Below, piece after piece: positions 1 through 6,817 of a DNA stretch of 11,180 nucleotides. The position numbers and the translations under genes were made by a program. How positions within the stretch are numbered: the first letter of the stretch is position 1; each line of letters opens with the position of its first letter. Source of the DNA: RGIG5612 sp963591145 (GTDB lineage Bacteria > Bacillota > Clostridia > Lachnospirales > Lachnospiraceae); the NCBI GenBank assembly GCA_963591145.1, contig CAVARE010000050.1, positions 1-11,180 on the forward strand, read 5' to 3'. The notes under the pieces are model-generated. The model saw nothing but the letters and a program-made list of their open reading frames with translations, was not told the origin of the DNA and searched no databases.

Positions 1-290
1 AAAAAAGTCCCGTATCCGGCGGCAAATACCGACACAGAGCGACAAGGGACGACAGCAAAGAGCCTTGCTCCTAAGCACTAGTTGAGGGTTCGATTCCCCC
101 AGGGAACGTTAGTTAAGAAAGCAGTAATGATGAAGAATCATTGCTGCGGTTTTGCATGCGCTGAACAATCTCGATAAAGACTTTCTGCTTGTTGCAAAGG
201 ATGATGAAATGGGCAGACAGCTTCAGGATCTGAAACTGATCACGAGAAAACGAGCACCAAGGAGGAATACTAATGGTTGTCAATGTGCCA
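1..290. other. Left-edge region without a confident gene
   Basis: I cannot assign a protein-coding gene here. The first 74-84 bases are open in all three plus frames (stops at 72-74, 79-81 and 82-84), so the tail of a gene entering from the left is possible but its frame cannot be chosen. Between 52 and 109 lies a tRNA-like 3' half, listed separately. From 134 to 298 a plus frame stays open for 54 codons without a convincing start. An AAGGAGG followed by ATG at 273 opens a 22-codon frame ending at 341, antisense to the end of the FUSC gene. The mixture of fragments is what a decayed mobile-element or gene junction looks like, but that is inference. Confidence 0.4.
52..109 (+). pseudogene. Degenerate tRNA-Arg(CCT)-like 3' half
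   Basis: The segment contains a tRNA B-box match, GGTTCGATTCC, within a T-arm-like hairpin (about 84-100; one A-C mismatch in the stem). Upstream is CTCCTAAGC, which resembles the anticodon loop of tRNA-Arg(CCT). However, the anticodon stem does not close: a base appears to be missing, leaving CTTG against GCAC. The 3' acceptor strand AGGGAAC has no matching GTTCCCT upstream, and no D-arm is visible at a proper distance. I therefore read it as a tRNA remnant, or as the tRNA-end part of an integration (att) site, not a working tRNA. Chance resemblance of the T-arm alone is not excluded. Confidence 0.3.
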
Positions 291-298
291 TTAGATGA
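134..298 (+). other. Open frame without assigned function, possible gene remnant
   Basis: The frame reads 54 sense codons from just after a TGA at 131-133 to a TGA at 296-298. The peptide is amphipathic and then basic (segments LDKDFLLVAKDDEMGRQL and ITRKRAPRR), with a composition plausible for real coding sequence. There is no ATG with a ribosome binding site at its beginning; a TTG at 152 is the only near candidate. It converges on and slightly overlaps the 3' end of the FUSC-HAD gene. I do not recognise it. It may be the 3' remnant of an older gene. Confidence 0.2.
270..294. repeat. Inverted repeat over the FUSC stop codon
   Basis: CTAATGG (270-276) and CCATTAG (288-294) form a perfect 7-bp inverted repeat with an 11-nt loop. 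It covers the stop codon of the minus-strand FUSC gene (TAA, complement of 291-293). On the minus strand it could act as a weak 3' hairpin, but no T-tract follows, so it is not called a terminator. Confidence 0.3.
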
Positions 299-1634
299 GA
301 GTTTGACTATCCTTCTTCCACCAAAACGGCTCATAGATTGACTTGATCAGCTTAACGACTCTGTTGGAATCGCCGGGCTCGACCACATAATCTGTCCTGC
401 CAGGGATCGTGCCTATGGTAATGACGCGGTCACAGTTAACTTCCTTAATGAGCTGTTCGAGCATGTTGTCTCTCGTGGCATTTTGGTCATAGATCTTAAT
501 ATAGGAATATCCGGGATAGTCCTTGGATGGATACTTGAGGATCTTCATATTAGCAGGGAAGTCAGAGCCCTGCATTTCTTTATAGATGCTCTCAATCACA
601 TCCGTTTTGTTGAGCAGCATGAAATAAACCACAGATTCGCCATCAGACAGCGGCCGCTGCACATAATTTCTGTAGGGAGATTTGCGCAGCTTGGCTATCA
701 ATTGATTGTAAATCTCCAGATCCGTTTGCTGGTAATAGATAATCAGAAGATCCTGGATGATGACATTTGCAAAATACGGAATCTGCCTTTCATCCAGAAA
801 CTCGGCGATCCTGCGGCTGCATTCAGGCTCGATAACACAGACCTTCTTATATCTTCTGTCCTTAAAATCATATAGAGCTGCACCATCCATGACGATAACA
901 GGGAGCTGCAAATGAATATCTCCGATAGACTCGCTGATGGCAGCAGGGGTTCGCATGGTTGAAACTGTGAACAGGGCGCCGTCTTCGATCATGCGGTTGA
1001 GCTCGACTTTTTCAAATCCTGACAGATTATCATGACGGTTCAGCAGCGTCTCATCTACTCCTGAGACAAATAGAATACCGCGATTTCTGCGCCTCGGAAG
1101 CGAGAAACTGTTGACGATAACGCCTAAAATAATACCAATCATGGTATCAAGGAATCTGTTCCATACGAACAGATATGGATTGGCATCGCCCAGGTGATTG
1201 ACGACGATGCTTAAGAATACAACGCATGAGAAATATGAGGCCTGTTTCTTACCGATAACGACTGTCGTATAGAGTGTGAGCACTATAAATACTGAGACTA
1301 CGAGGGCCTTGGCAAATTTCTCCGCCGTATCCTGCGAGGCATCTGCCACATGAGCATCTATGGCGGCATAGAGAGCTCTTAATAGCATCAGCACAATTAA
1401 GCCATAGACAGCGCCTATGGTTGTGCCGATCGTTCGCTGCTGAGCCTTGGCCTTGGTTTCAGAGATGTAATCCTGCATGCACCAGAGAACGGCCAGCTGG
1501 GAATAAAAAACTATGCCTTCCCCGCCGCGGAGCATATTAATCAGAAAGCATAAAAAAACACCGATTGCGGACTTGATGATACGCAGTCCGATAGGCGGAA
1601 AATCCAATTTTCTAATCTTAGACATCTTATTCAT
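291..1634 (-). CDS. FUSC-family membrane protein fused to a degenerate HAD-like domain
   Basis: A 447-aa two-part protein. Residues about 14-178 form an N-terminal membrane domain of the FUSC/aromatic-acid-exporter (ArAE) type, with hydrophobic helices near 17-34, 41-53, 70-90, 108-127, 133-148 and 158-178 and the typical RTIGTTIGAVYG segment. An RRRNR stretch follows. Residues about 186-435 look like a Cof-type HAD fold: FVSGVDETLL (189-198), FTVSTMR (222-228), PVIVMDGAALYD (245-256) and a final ITIGTIPGRTD (405-415). The catalytic set is eroded: the nucleophile Asp of motif I is Gly192, the motif III Lys is probably Arg388, and GD of motif IV is G408-T409. Phosphatase activity is therefore unlikely and a sensing or regulatory role is inferred. 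The start at 1634 was chosen because GGGAG lies 8 nt upstream; an in-frame ATG at 1700 lies upstream of the predicted promoter. The substrate is unknown. Confidence 0.75.
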   Translation of the reverse strand: MNKMSKIRKLDFPPIGLRIIKSAIGVFLCFLINMLRGGEGIVFYSQLAVLWCMQDYISETKAKAQQRTIGTTIGAVYGLIVLMLLRALYAAIDAHVADASQDTAEKFAKALVVSVFIVLTLYTTVVIGKKQASYFSCVVFLSIVVNHLGDANPYLFVWNRFLDTMIGIILGVIVNSFSLPRRRNRGILFVSGVDETLLNRHDNLSGFEKVELNRMIEDGALFTVSTMRTPAAISESIGDIHLQLPVIVMDGAALYDFKDRRYKKVCVIEPECSRRIAEFLDERQIPYFANVIIQDLLIIYYQQTDLEIYNQLIAKLRKSPYRNYVQRPLSDGESVVYFMLLNKTDVIESIYKEMQGSDFPANMKILKYPSKDYPGYSYIKIYDQNATRDNMLEQLIKEVNCDRVITIGTIPGRTDYVVEPGDSNRVVKLIKSIYEPFWWKKDSQTLI

Positions 1635-1662
1635 CGCAAAAACTCCCTCTGCTCTATGCATT

Positions 1663-1674
1663 TGTGATATCACA
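1663..1674. promoter_or_regulatory. Perfect palindrome at the FUSC-HAD start point, candidate operator
   Basis: TGTGATATCACA is a perfect 12-bp palindrome sitting at the predicted transcription start of the FUSC-HAD gene. It resembles half-sites of the CRP/FNR family (TGTGA/TCACA), but the 2-bp centre is shorter than the usual 6-bp spacer. A repressor binding here would block the minus promoter. The regulator is unknown. Confidence 0.35.
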
Positions 1675-1679
1675 TGGGG

Positions 1680-1708
1680 AGTATAAGATCCCGGCTGCAA
1701 GAAATCAA
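1680..1708 (-). promoter_or_regulatory. Predicted promoter of the FUSC-HAD gene
   Basis: On the minus strand, TTGATT (complement of 1703-1708) and TATACT (complement of 1680-1685) are separated by exactly 17 nt, matching a sigma-A promoter with 4/6 and 5/6 consensus bases. Transcription would begin near 1673, about 40 nt before the ATG at 1634. This supports the downstream start codon. Confidence 0.55.
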
Positions 1709-1727
1709 TATGTAGAAAGTCATGTGG

Positions 1728-1756
1728 TTGACAAACACCTCAATTATCATTAGAGT
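1728..1756 (+). promoter_or_regulatory. Predicted promoter of the calcium ATPase gene
   Basis: TTGACA (1728-1733) is a perfect -35 element, followed after 17 nt by TAGAGT (1751-1756), a 4/6 match to the -10 element. The start point would fall near 1763, giving a leader of about 35 nt before the ATG at 1797. It is divergent from the FUSC-HAD promoter, and the two -35 elements lie about 20 bp apart. Confidence 0.5.
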
Positions 1757-1796
1757 AGCAATAATTCATAAAAACCATATAGAGGGGCTACTGAAA

Positions 1797-4430
1797 ATGA
1801 ATATTATTAATAAGGAAGAATTACTGCGAGGACTATCTGATTCGCAGGTAAATGAGAGCAAGAATAAATATGGAACGAATGAACTGGCCAAGAAGGAGAC
1901 GGCTTCGTTGTGGTCTATGTTCATAGGTTCCTTCGGAGATATCTGGATCAAGGTGCTGTGCATAGCTCTGGTTCTTAAGATTATTCTCGCGATCCTGGGA
2001 GTATTCGTGCCGGCACTGGCAGGCGATAATGATGTTATAGAGATATTAAGCATTGTATTGGCGGTTGCACTGGCGACGGGATTCAGTACGCTGTCGGAAT
2101 ACCGAAATACCTCCCGAAGTGAGGCTCTGCAGGAGGAATATAATAAAACATTTGCCAAGGTAATACGAAATGGCAGCCTGATCAATATCCTCACCAGCGA
2201 GATCGTTAAGGGCGATACCATCCTGATTCAGGCGGGCGATAAGGTGCCTGTGGATGGCCTTCTGATAGATGGTCATATCAAGGTATCTCAGGCCGCACTT
2301 AATGGCGAGTCCAGGGATGAGGATAAGAAGGCGGCGGAGACCATGGAGGATGCGGAGTCTACAGACTATGCATCAGAATCTAAGGTATTCATGGGCTCTG
2401 TAGTAACCTCTGGCGAGGCCTATATGGTAGCTACTGTGATCGGAGATGAGTCAGAACTGGGTAAGATCAACAAGGCGCTTACCAGCGATGACAGCGGTGA
2501 GGAGCGTAAGGATACTTCCAGCCTGAAGCTGGAGGTGGTTGCAGCGGGTATAGGTAAGCTGGGTATCTCGGCCGCAGCCATTGCAGGAATATTGCATGTG
2601 CTCTTATCACTGACCAGGTCTGAAGAAGCGATCACAACAGTATCCGTACTCTTACTGATCGCGGAGGCGGTGATGCTGATGGCATCCATTATCATCATGG
2701 CGGTTCCGGAGGGACTTCCTATGATGAACAGTCTCGTTCAGTCCATGAATACGGAGTCTATGTATAAGAAGAATATCCTCGTAAGCCACAAGGCAGCATT
2801 TTCCGACTCCGCCTACATGAACGTTCTCTTTAGCGACAAGACCGGAACCATTACGCAGGGCAACCTCTCGCTGGTTGAGTTTATAACAGGCGCCGGCGAT
2901 ATCGTGGACAGCATTCCAAACCAGGAATTTATTGAAGCAATCACAATCAATAACCTGGCTAAAACCTCTGAGGGCAAGGCCATCGGAAGCAATAATATGG
3001 ACAGGGCACTGCTTACATATGCTCTGGCTCACGGTTATGACGAGTCGCAGCAGGATCACAGCAAGGTTCTGGAGGTCAGCGGATTCGACTCCGAGAAGAA
3101 GTGTGCTACAGCCGTTCTTAAGGACGGCACCATCTATTGGAAGGGCGCGACGGAGAATATTATAGATAAGATTACTCATTACAGGCTGCCGGACGGGGAG
3201 GAGAGAGCCTTTACTGAGGCAGACAGGGCTGCGGTAGAAGGGCAAATGCATGCGCAGGCCAAAAGAACTATGAAGCTGCTGTCAGTGGCCCGTCTCGAAG
3301 GCGATAAGACAATTCTTCTTGCAATCCTCTGCCTCCGTGATAATGTTCGTACGGATGCAGTTGAGACTGTGCAGATCCTTAATACGGCCGGCATCCAGGT
3401 AGTTATGGTTACAGGCGATGCGGAGGAGACGGCCGTTGCCATCGCTAAGGAAGCAGGCATCGTACAAAATGAAGAGACAGATGTGGTTCTTACTCATGAA
3501 CAGCTAGAGCAGATGTCAGATGAAGAGCTTAAATTAAAGCTGCCGCACCTTCGCGTGGTCAGCAGAGCTAAGCCTTTAGATAAGAAGAGACTGGTACTTC
3601 TGTCGCAGCAGCTTGATAATGTCTGTGGTATGACAGGCGATGGCGTTAATGATGCTCCGGCACTTAAGCAGGCGGATGTTGGATTTGCCATGGGAGACGG
3701 AACAGCGGTAGCCCAGGAGGCTGGAGACGTTGTTATCCTTAACAATAGTCTTACATCTATTAAGGACTGTATCCTTAATAGCCGTACCATGGCCAGGTCA
3801 GTCGGCAAATTCCTGATCTTCCAGCTGACGGTTAATGTAAGTACGCTGTTAATGAATATTATTGCTCCGATTCTGGGATGGGCCGAGCCATTTACCATCG
3901 TACAGATTCTCTGGATCAATTTGATCATGGATACTCTGGCCGCAATGGCATATGGCGGAGAGCCGATCCTGGACAGATATATGAAGGAACAGCCAGCCAA
4001 AAGAACCGATAATATACTTACAACATATATTAAGTCAGCCATCGGCGTAAGCTCCGTGTTTATTACGCTGGGATCTGTTATGATCCTGGAGAACATGGCA
4101 GGGATCACGAGCTTCGTTACCCCGGCCAACTGTGCGGATCCTGAACTGTACAAGAGAACCTTTATGTTCGCCTTCTTCATCTACTCGATTATATTTAACA
4201 GCCTGAATACCAGATCAGAGAGATATAATCTGTTCGAGCATATCGGCGAAAACAAGAAATTTATTCTTGTTATGTGCTGCATCTTCGTGCTGCAGACGAT
4301 CATAATAGAACTGGGTGGAGCGGTATTCGGAACGACGATGCTTAGTGCCAAAGCACTGATAGTATCAGTGGTGCTGGCAATTTTAATAATCCCGGTAGAT
4401 ATGGTCAGAAAGGTTTTTGTGCGAAAGTAA
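1797..4430 (+). CDS. Calcium-transporting P-type ATPase, type IIB (PMCA-like)
   Basis: An 877-aa P-type ATPase expected to export Ca2+ from the cytoplasm using ATP. Motifs in order: two hydrophobic helices (about 50-98); actuator loop with NGES (169-172) in place of the usual TGES; M4 with PEGLP (304-308); phosphorylation motif DKTGT with Asp347; nucleotide-binding KGA (449-451); hinge motif TGDGVNDAP (613-621); M6 with NLIMDTLAA (Asn708, Asp712); then further C-terminal helices. PEGLP in M4 and the Asn/Asp pair in M6 are Ca2+ ligands in this family, and NLIMDT is the form seen in plasma-membrane (IIB) pumps. Length is normal and no C-terminal calmodulin-type extension is present. The start at 1797 has GAGGGG about 9 nt upstream; an in-frame ATG at 1722 precedes the promoter. 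Mn2+ as an alternative cargo is not excluded. No clear intrinsic terminator follows. Confidence 0.9.
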   Translation: MNIINKEELLRGLSDSQVNESKNKYGTNELAKKETASLWSMFIGSFGDIWIKVLCIALVLKIILAILGVFVPALAGDNDVIEILSIVLAVALATGFSTLSEYRNTSRSEALQEEYNKTFAKVIRNGSLINILTSEIVKGDTILIQAGDKVPVDGLLIDGHIKVSQAALNGESRDEDKKAAETMEDAESTDYASESKVFMGSVVTSGEAYMVATVIGDESELGKINKALTSDDSGEERKDTSSLKLEVVAAGIGKLGISAAAIAGILHVLLSLTRSEEAITTVSVLLLIAEAVMLMASIIIMAVPEGLPMMNSLVQSMNTESMYKKNILVSHKAAFSDSAYMNVLFSDKTGTITQGNLSLVEFITGAGDIVDSIPNQEFIEAITINNLAKTSEGKAIGSNNMDRALLTYALAHGYDESQQDHSKVLEVSGFDSEKKCATAVLKDGTIYWKGATENIIDKITHYRLPDGEERAFTEADRAAVEGQMHAQAKRTMKLLSVARLEGDKTILLAILCLRDNVRTDAVETVQILNTAGIQVVMVTGDAEETAVAIAKEAGIVQNEETDVVLTHEQLEQMSDEELKLKLPHLRVVSRAKPLDKKRLVLLSQQLDNVCGMTGDGVNDAPALKQADVGFAMGDGTAVAQEAGDVVILNNSLTSIKDCILNSRTMARSVGKFLIFQLTVNVSTLLMNIIAPILGWAEPFTIVQILWINLIMDTLAAMAYGGEPILDRYMKEQPAKRTDNILTTYIKSAIGVSSVFITLGSVMILENMAGITSFVTPANCADPELYKRTFMFAFFIYSIIFNSLNTRSERYNLFEHIGENKKFILVMCCIFVLQTIIIELGGAVFGTTMLSAKALIVSVVLAILIIPVDMVRKVFVRK

Positions 4431-4480
4431 CATAAGCGGATATATGCATAAAAAAAGACAAAATTAAGGCTAAAAAGTAT

Positions 4481-4509
4481 TCGACAACGTCAAATACCGG
4501 ATGTATAAT
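4481..4509 (+). promoter_or_regulatory. Strong predicted promoter of the liv operon
   Basis: TCGACA (4481-4486, 5/6 match) and a perfect TATAAT (4504-4509) are separated by 17 nt. This is among the best sigma-A promoters in the window. It fits the highly expressed livJ gene, which shows strong codon bias towards GCA, ACA and TCA. The predicted start near 4516 leaves a leader of about 95 nt. Confidence 0.65.
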
Positions 4510-4547
4510 AACCACCAAATTAGCTTAATAAAGCGATGTTAACAGAT

Positions 4548-4570
4548 AATTTGCTTATAGTAAGCGGATT
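4548..4570 (+). promoter_or_regulatory. Hairpin in the livJ leader
   Basis: AATTTGCTTA and TAAGCGGATT pair over 10 bp (two of them G-T in RNA) around a 3-nt TAG loop, 40 nt before the livJ ATG. There is no T-tract. It may stabilise the mRNA or be a regulatory structure. It does not match a riboswitch that I recognise. Confidence 0.35.
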
Positions 4571-4610
4571 TATTTGCTCACATAAATAAAATAGGAAAGG
4601 GAAAACTACT

Positions 4611-5786
4611 ATGAAAATGAAAAAAATTATTGCAGCTGCAGTAATGATGATGATGGCAGCTACAACCGTATGCGGTACAGCAATGGCTTCAGAGTCAACA
4701 GAAGCATCAGGCACATTCAAGATCGGAGGCATCGGACCTCTTACAGGCGGCGCTGCTATCTATGGAACAGCTGCTATGAATGGCGCACAGATCGCTGTTG
4801 ACGAGATCAACGCTTTAGGCGGCGCTATCCAGTTCGAGTTCAAGGCAGAAGATGATGTTCACGATGCTGAAACATCTGTTAATGCTTACAACAATCTTAT
4901 GGACTGGGGAATGAATTTCCTCGTTGGTACAGTAACAACTACCCCATGCCTTGCTGTATCAACAGAAACAAACAAAGACAGAGTATTCGAGATCACACCT
5001 TCTGCTTCAGCAGCATCAGTTGTTGCAGGTAAGGATAATGTATTCCAGGTATGCTTCACAGACCCTAACCAGGGTGTTGCATCAGCTGACTATATGGCAG
5101 AGAATTTGGCAGATTCTAAGATCGCTGTAATCTACAAGAACGATGATGCTTATTCACAGGGTATCCGTGATACATTCGTTTCAGAAGCTGCTGCAAAGGG
5201 TCTTAACGTAGTTTATGAAGGAACATTTACAGAAGATACATCAACAGACTTCTCAGTACAGCTTACAGCAGCTCAGGCAGCCGGAGCTGATCTGGTATTC
5301 CTTCCTATATATTACACACCTGCGTCACTTATCTTCTCTCAGGCTAAGAGCATGGGATATGAACCAACATGGTTCGGTGTTGATGGTATGGATGGAATCC
5401 TTACAATGGATGGATTCGATACAAGCCTTGCAGAAGGCGTAATGCTCCTTACACCGTTCTCAGCAGATGCAGAGGATGAGCTTACACAGAATTTCGTTGC
5501 AAAATATACAGAAATGTACGGAGAGGTTCCAAACCAGTTCGCAGCAGATGCATATGATGCAGTTTATATTATCTATGATGCTATTCAGGCAGCAGGAATC
5601 ACAGATTCTATGTCAACAGAAGAAATGTGCGAGGCTATGATTTCTGTTATGACAACAATCTCAGTTGATGGTCTTACAGGTACAGGCATGACATGGAATG
5701 CTGAAGGCGAGGTTTCTAAGGCTCCTATGGCTGTAGTTATCAAGGACGGCACATACGTTCTTCCAGAAACAAAAGAAGCTGAATAA
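4611..5786 (+). CDS. livJ: Branched-chain amino-acid ABC transporter substrate-binding protein
   Basis: A 391-aa type I periplasmic-binding-fold protein (Peripla_BP_6/LivJ family) that captures branched-chain or related amino acids outside the cell and delivers them to the LivHM permease. A signal peptide covers residues 1-26, with an Ala-Met-Ala cleavage site before Ser27. The mature part opens with FKIGGIGPLTG and contains the AAMNGAQIAVDEIN helix and the TPSASAASVV segment, all typical of the family. The only Cys in the signal region (Cys21 in TTVCG) does not sit in a good lipobox, which is odd for a Gram-positive binding protein that needs a membrane anchor. AGGAAAGGG precedes the ATG. 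It is the first gene of the operon, separated from livH by 136 nt with a strong hairpin. The exact ligand cannot be read from sequence. Confidence 0.9.
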   Translation: MKMKKIIAAAVMMMMAATTVCGTAMASESTEASGTFKIGGIGPLTGGAAIYGTAAMNGAQIAVDEINALGGAIQFEFKAEDDVHDAETSVNAYNNLMDWGMNFLVGTVTTTPCLAVSTETNKDRVFEITPSASAASVVAGKDNVFQVCFTDPNQGVASADYMAENLADSKIAVIYKNDDAYSQGIRDTFVSEAAAKGLNVVYEGTFTEDTSTDFSVQLTAAQAAGADLVFLPIYYTPASLIFSQAKSMGYEPTWFGVDGMDGILTMDGFDTSLAEGVMLLTPFSADAEDELTQNFVAKYTEMYGEVPNQFAADAYDAVYIIYDAIQAAGITDSMSTEEMCEAMISVMTTISVDGLTGTGMTWNAEGEVSKAPMAVVIKDGTYVLPETKEAE

Positions 5787-5809
5787 TTCACAGATATTAA
5801 ACGTTACTG

Positions 5810-5824
5810 GGCACAGGTCGTGCT
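5810..5824 (+). terminator. Small hairpin after livJ, weak terminator candidate
   Basis: GGCAC and GTGCT pair around a 5-nt loop, and the second arm runs into TTTAAT. The stem has only 5 bp, so it is at best a weak pause or a processing-site structure upstream of the larger hairpin at 5855-5900. Confidence 0.2.
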
Positions 5825-5854
5825 TTTAATCTAAAATATCAGAAAAATATTAAT

Positions 5855-5909
5855 TGCTGCTATGCTGCTGAGTTCAAATGGACTCGGCAGCGTAGTTGCG
5901 TATTTGTTT
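5855..5909 (+). terminator. Strong intercistronic hairpin between livJ and livH (attenuator)
   Basis: CTATGCTGCTGAGTTC (5860-5875) pairs over 16 bp, including three G-T pairs, with GGACTCGGCAGCGTAG (5880-5895) around an AAAT loop. Five further positions (5855-5859 with 5896-5900) extend it with one mismatch. TATTTGTTT follows. It fits an intrinsic terminator with partial read-through or a 3' stabiliser of the livJ message, allowing far more binding protein than permease. No separate promoter for livH is visible, which supports read-through. Confidence 0.6.
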
Positions 5910-5922
5910 AAAAGGGAATATT

Positions 5923-6801
5923 ATGGCATTTTTATCTTATTTAATAAGTGGCCTGAGTCTGGGCAGCGTATATGCAATTATAGCCCTGGGTTATACCATG
6001 GTTTATGGCATTGCTAAGATGCTGAACTTCGCTCATGGTGACGTAATCATGGTAGGCGGCTATATATCATTTCTTGCAATGAACAGCCTGAATCTTCCTT
6101 CATGGCTGGCTGTTATTATAGCCGTTATTGTTTGTACGGTTTTAGGTATCGTTATCGAAGGCTTGGCATACAAGCCGTTAAGAAGTGCATCGTCACTGGC
6201 TGTTCTTATTACAGCTATCGGTGTATCTTATTTTCTTCAGAATGCAGCGCAGCTTATCTTCGGCGCAAACCCTGTTTCATACAAGGCGATCATAACAGGA
6301 ACTATTTCTCTGTTTGATGGTCAGCTCAATATTTCAATTACTTCAATCGTAACAATCTGCGTATGTATTGTTATTATGATTGGTCTTTCGATTTTCGTAA
6401 GCAAAGGTAAAATGGGCAAGGCTATGCGTGCTTGCTCTGAAGATAAAGGCGCAGCCCAGCTGATGGGCATCAATGTTAACAGAACGATTTCTCTTACATT
6501 TGCCATCGGTTCAGGACTTGCAGCTATCGCAGGTGTACTTATGTGCTCTGCATATCCGACTCTTATGCCGACGACAGGTTCTATGCCTGGAATCAAGGCA
6601 TTCACCGCAGCGGTATTTGGCGGCATCGGATCAATTCCGGGTGCATTTATCGGCGGTCTCTTGATCGGTATAATCGAGTCCCTGGCCAAGGCATATGTAT
6701 CAACTAACCTGGCCAACTCAATTGTATTTGCAGTATTGATCATTGTCCTTCTTGTTCGTCCTGTTGGAATCATGGGCAAGAAGATATCAGAAAAGGTATG
6801 A
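5923..6801 (+). CDS. livH: Branched-chain amino-acid ABC transporter permease LivH
   Basis: A 292-aa integral membrane protein of the BPD_transp_2 family, one of the two permease subunits forming the import channel. It opens with LISGLSLGSVYAIIALGYTM and carries the conserved MLNFAHGDV segment near residues 37-45. The cytoplasmic coupling region includes GKAMRACSEDKGAAQLMGIN, and the C-terminal part has AAVFGGIGSIPGAFIGG. About eight hydrophobic helices fill the usual family length. The ATG at 5923 is preceded by AAGGGA at good spacing; the in-frame TTG at 5896 lies inside the preceding hairpin and is unlikely. The stop is 16 nt before livM. Confidence 0.92.
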   Translation: MAFLSYLISGLSLGSVYAIIALGYTMVYGIAKMLNFAHGDVIMVGGYISFLAMNSLNLPSWLAVIIAVIVCTVLGIVIEGLAYKPLRSASSLAVLITAIGVSYFLQNAAQLIFGANPVSYKAIITGTISLFDGQLNISITSIVTICVCIVIMIGLSIFVSKGKMGKAMRACSEDKGAAQLMGINVNRTISLTFAIGSGLAAIAGVLMCSAYPTLMPTTGSMPGIKAFTAAVFGGIGSIPGAFIGGLLIGIIESLAKAYVSTNLANSIVFAVLIIVLLVRPVGIMGKKISEKV

Positions 6802-6817
6802 TGGGAGGGTATCAGAG

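Larger units (their letters stand above)
4433..4573. repeat. Near-identical direct repeats flanking the liv promoter
   Basis: TAAGCGGATATAT (4433-4445) and TAAGCGGATTTAT (4561-4573) match in 12 of 13 positions, one upstream and one downstream of the livJ promoter. A weaker relative, TAAAGCGAT (4528-4536), lies between them. They could be binding sites for a regulator acting across the promoter; chance similarity in AT-rich DNA is possible. Confidence 0.3.

Noticed and set aside
52..109. Functional tRNA-Arg(CCT)
   Set aside because: The anticodon stem does not close, the acceptor strand has no partner, and no D-arm is present.
483..875. 130-codon plus-strand frame opposite the HAD domain
   Set aside because: The minus-strand protein is recognisable through this whole stretch; no ribosome binding site or family match supports the plus frame.
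1733..1796. yybP-ykoY (Mn2+) riboswitch before the P-type ATPase
   Set aside because: The leader is only about 35 nt long and lacks the conserved motif GGGGAGTA in a two-helix context.
2652..3251. Long minus-strand frame inside the calcium ATPase gene
   Set aside because: It is fully antisense to conserved ATPase motifs, has no recognisable domain and reflects codon bias of the real gene. The same holds for 3494-4180 on the minus strand.
4440..4480. Terminator of the calcium ATPase gene
   Set aside because: There are A-runs but no stable hairpin followed by a T-tract on the plus strand, so no terminator is called.
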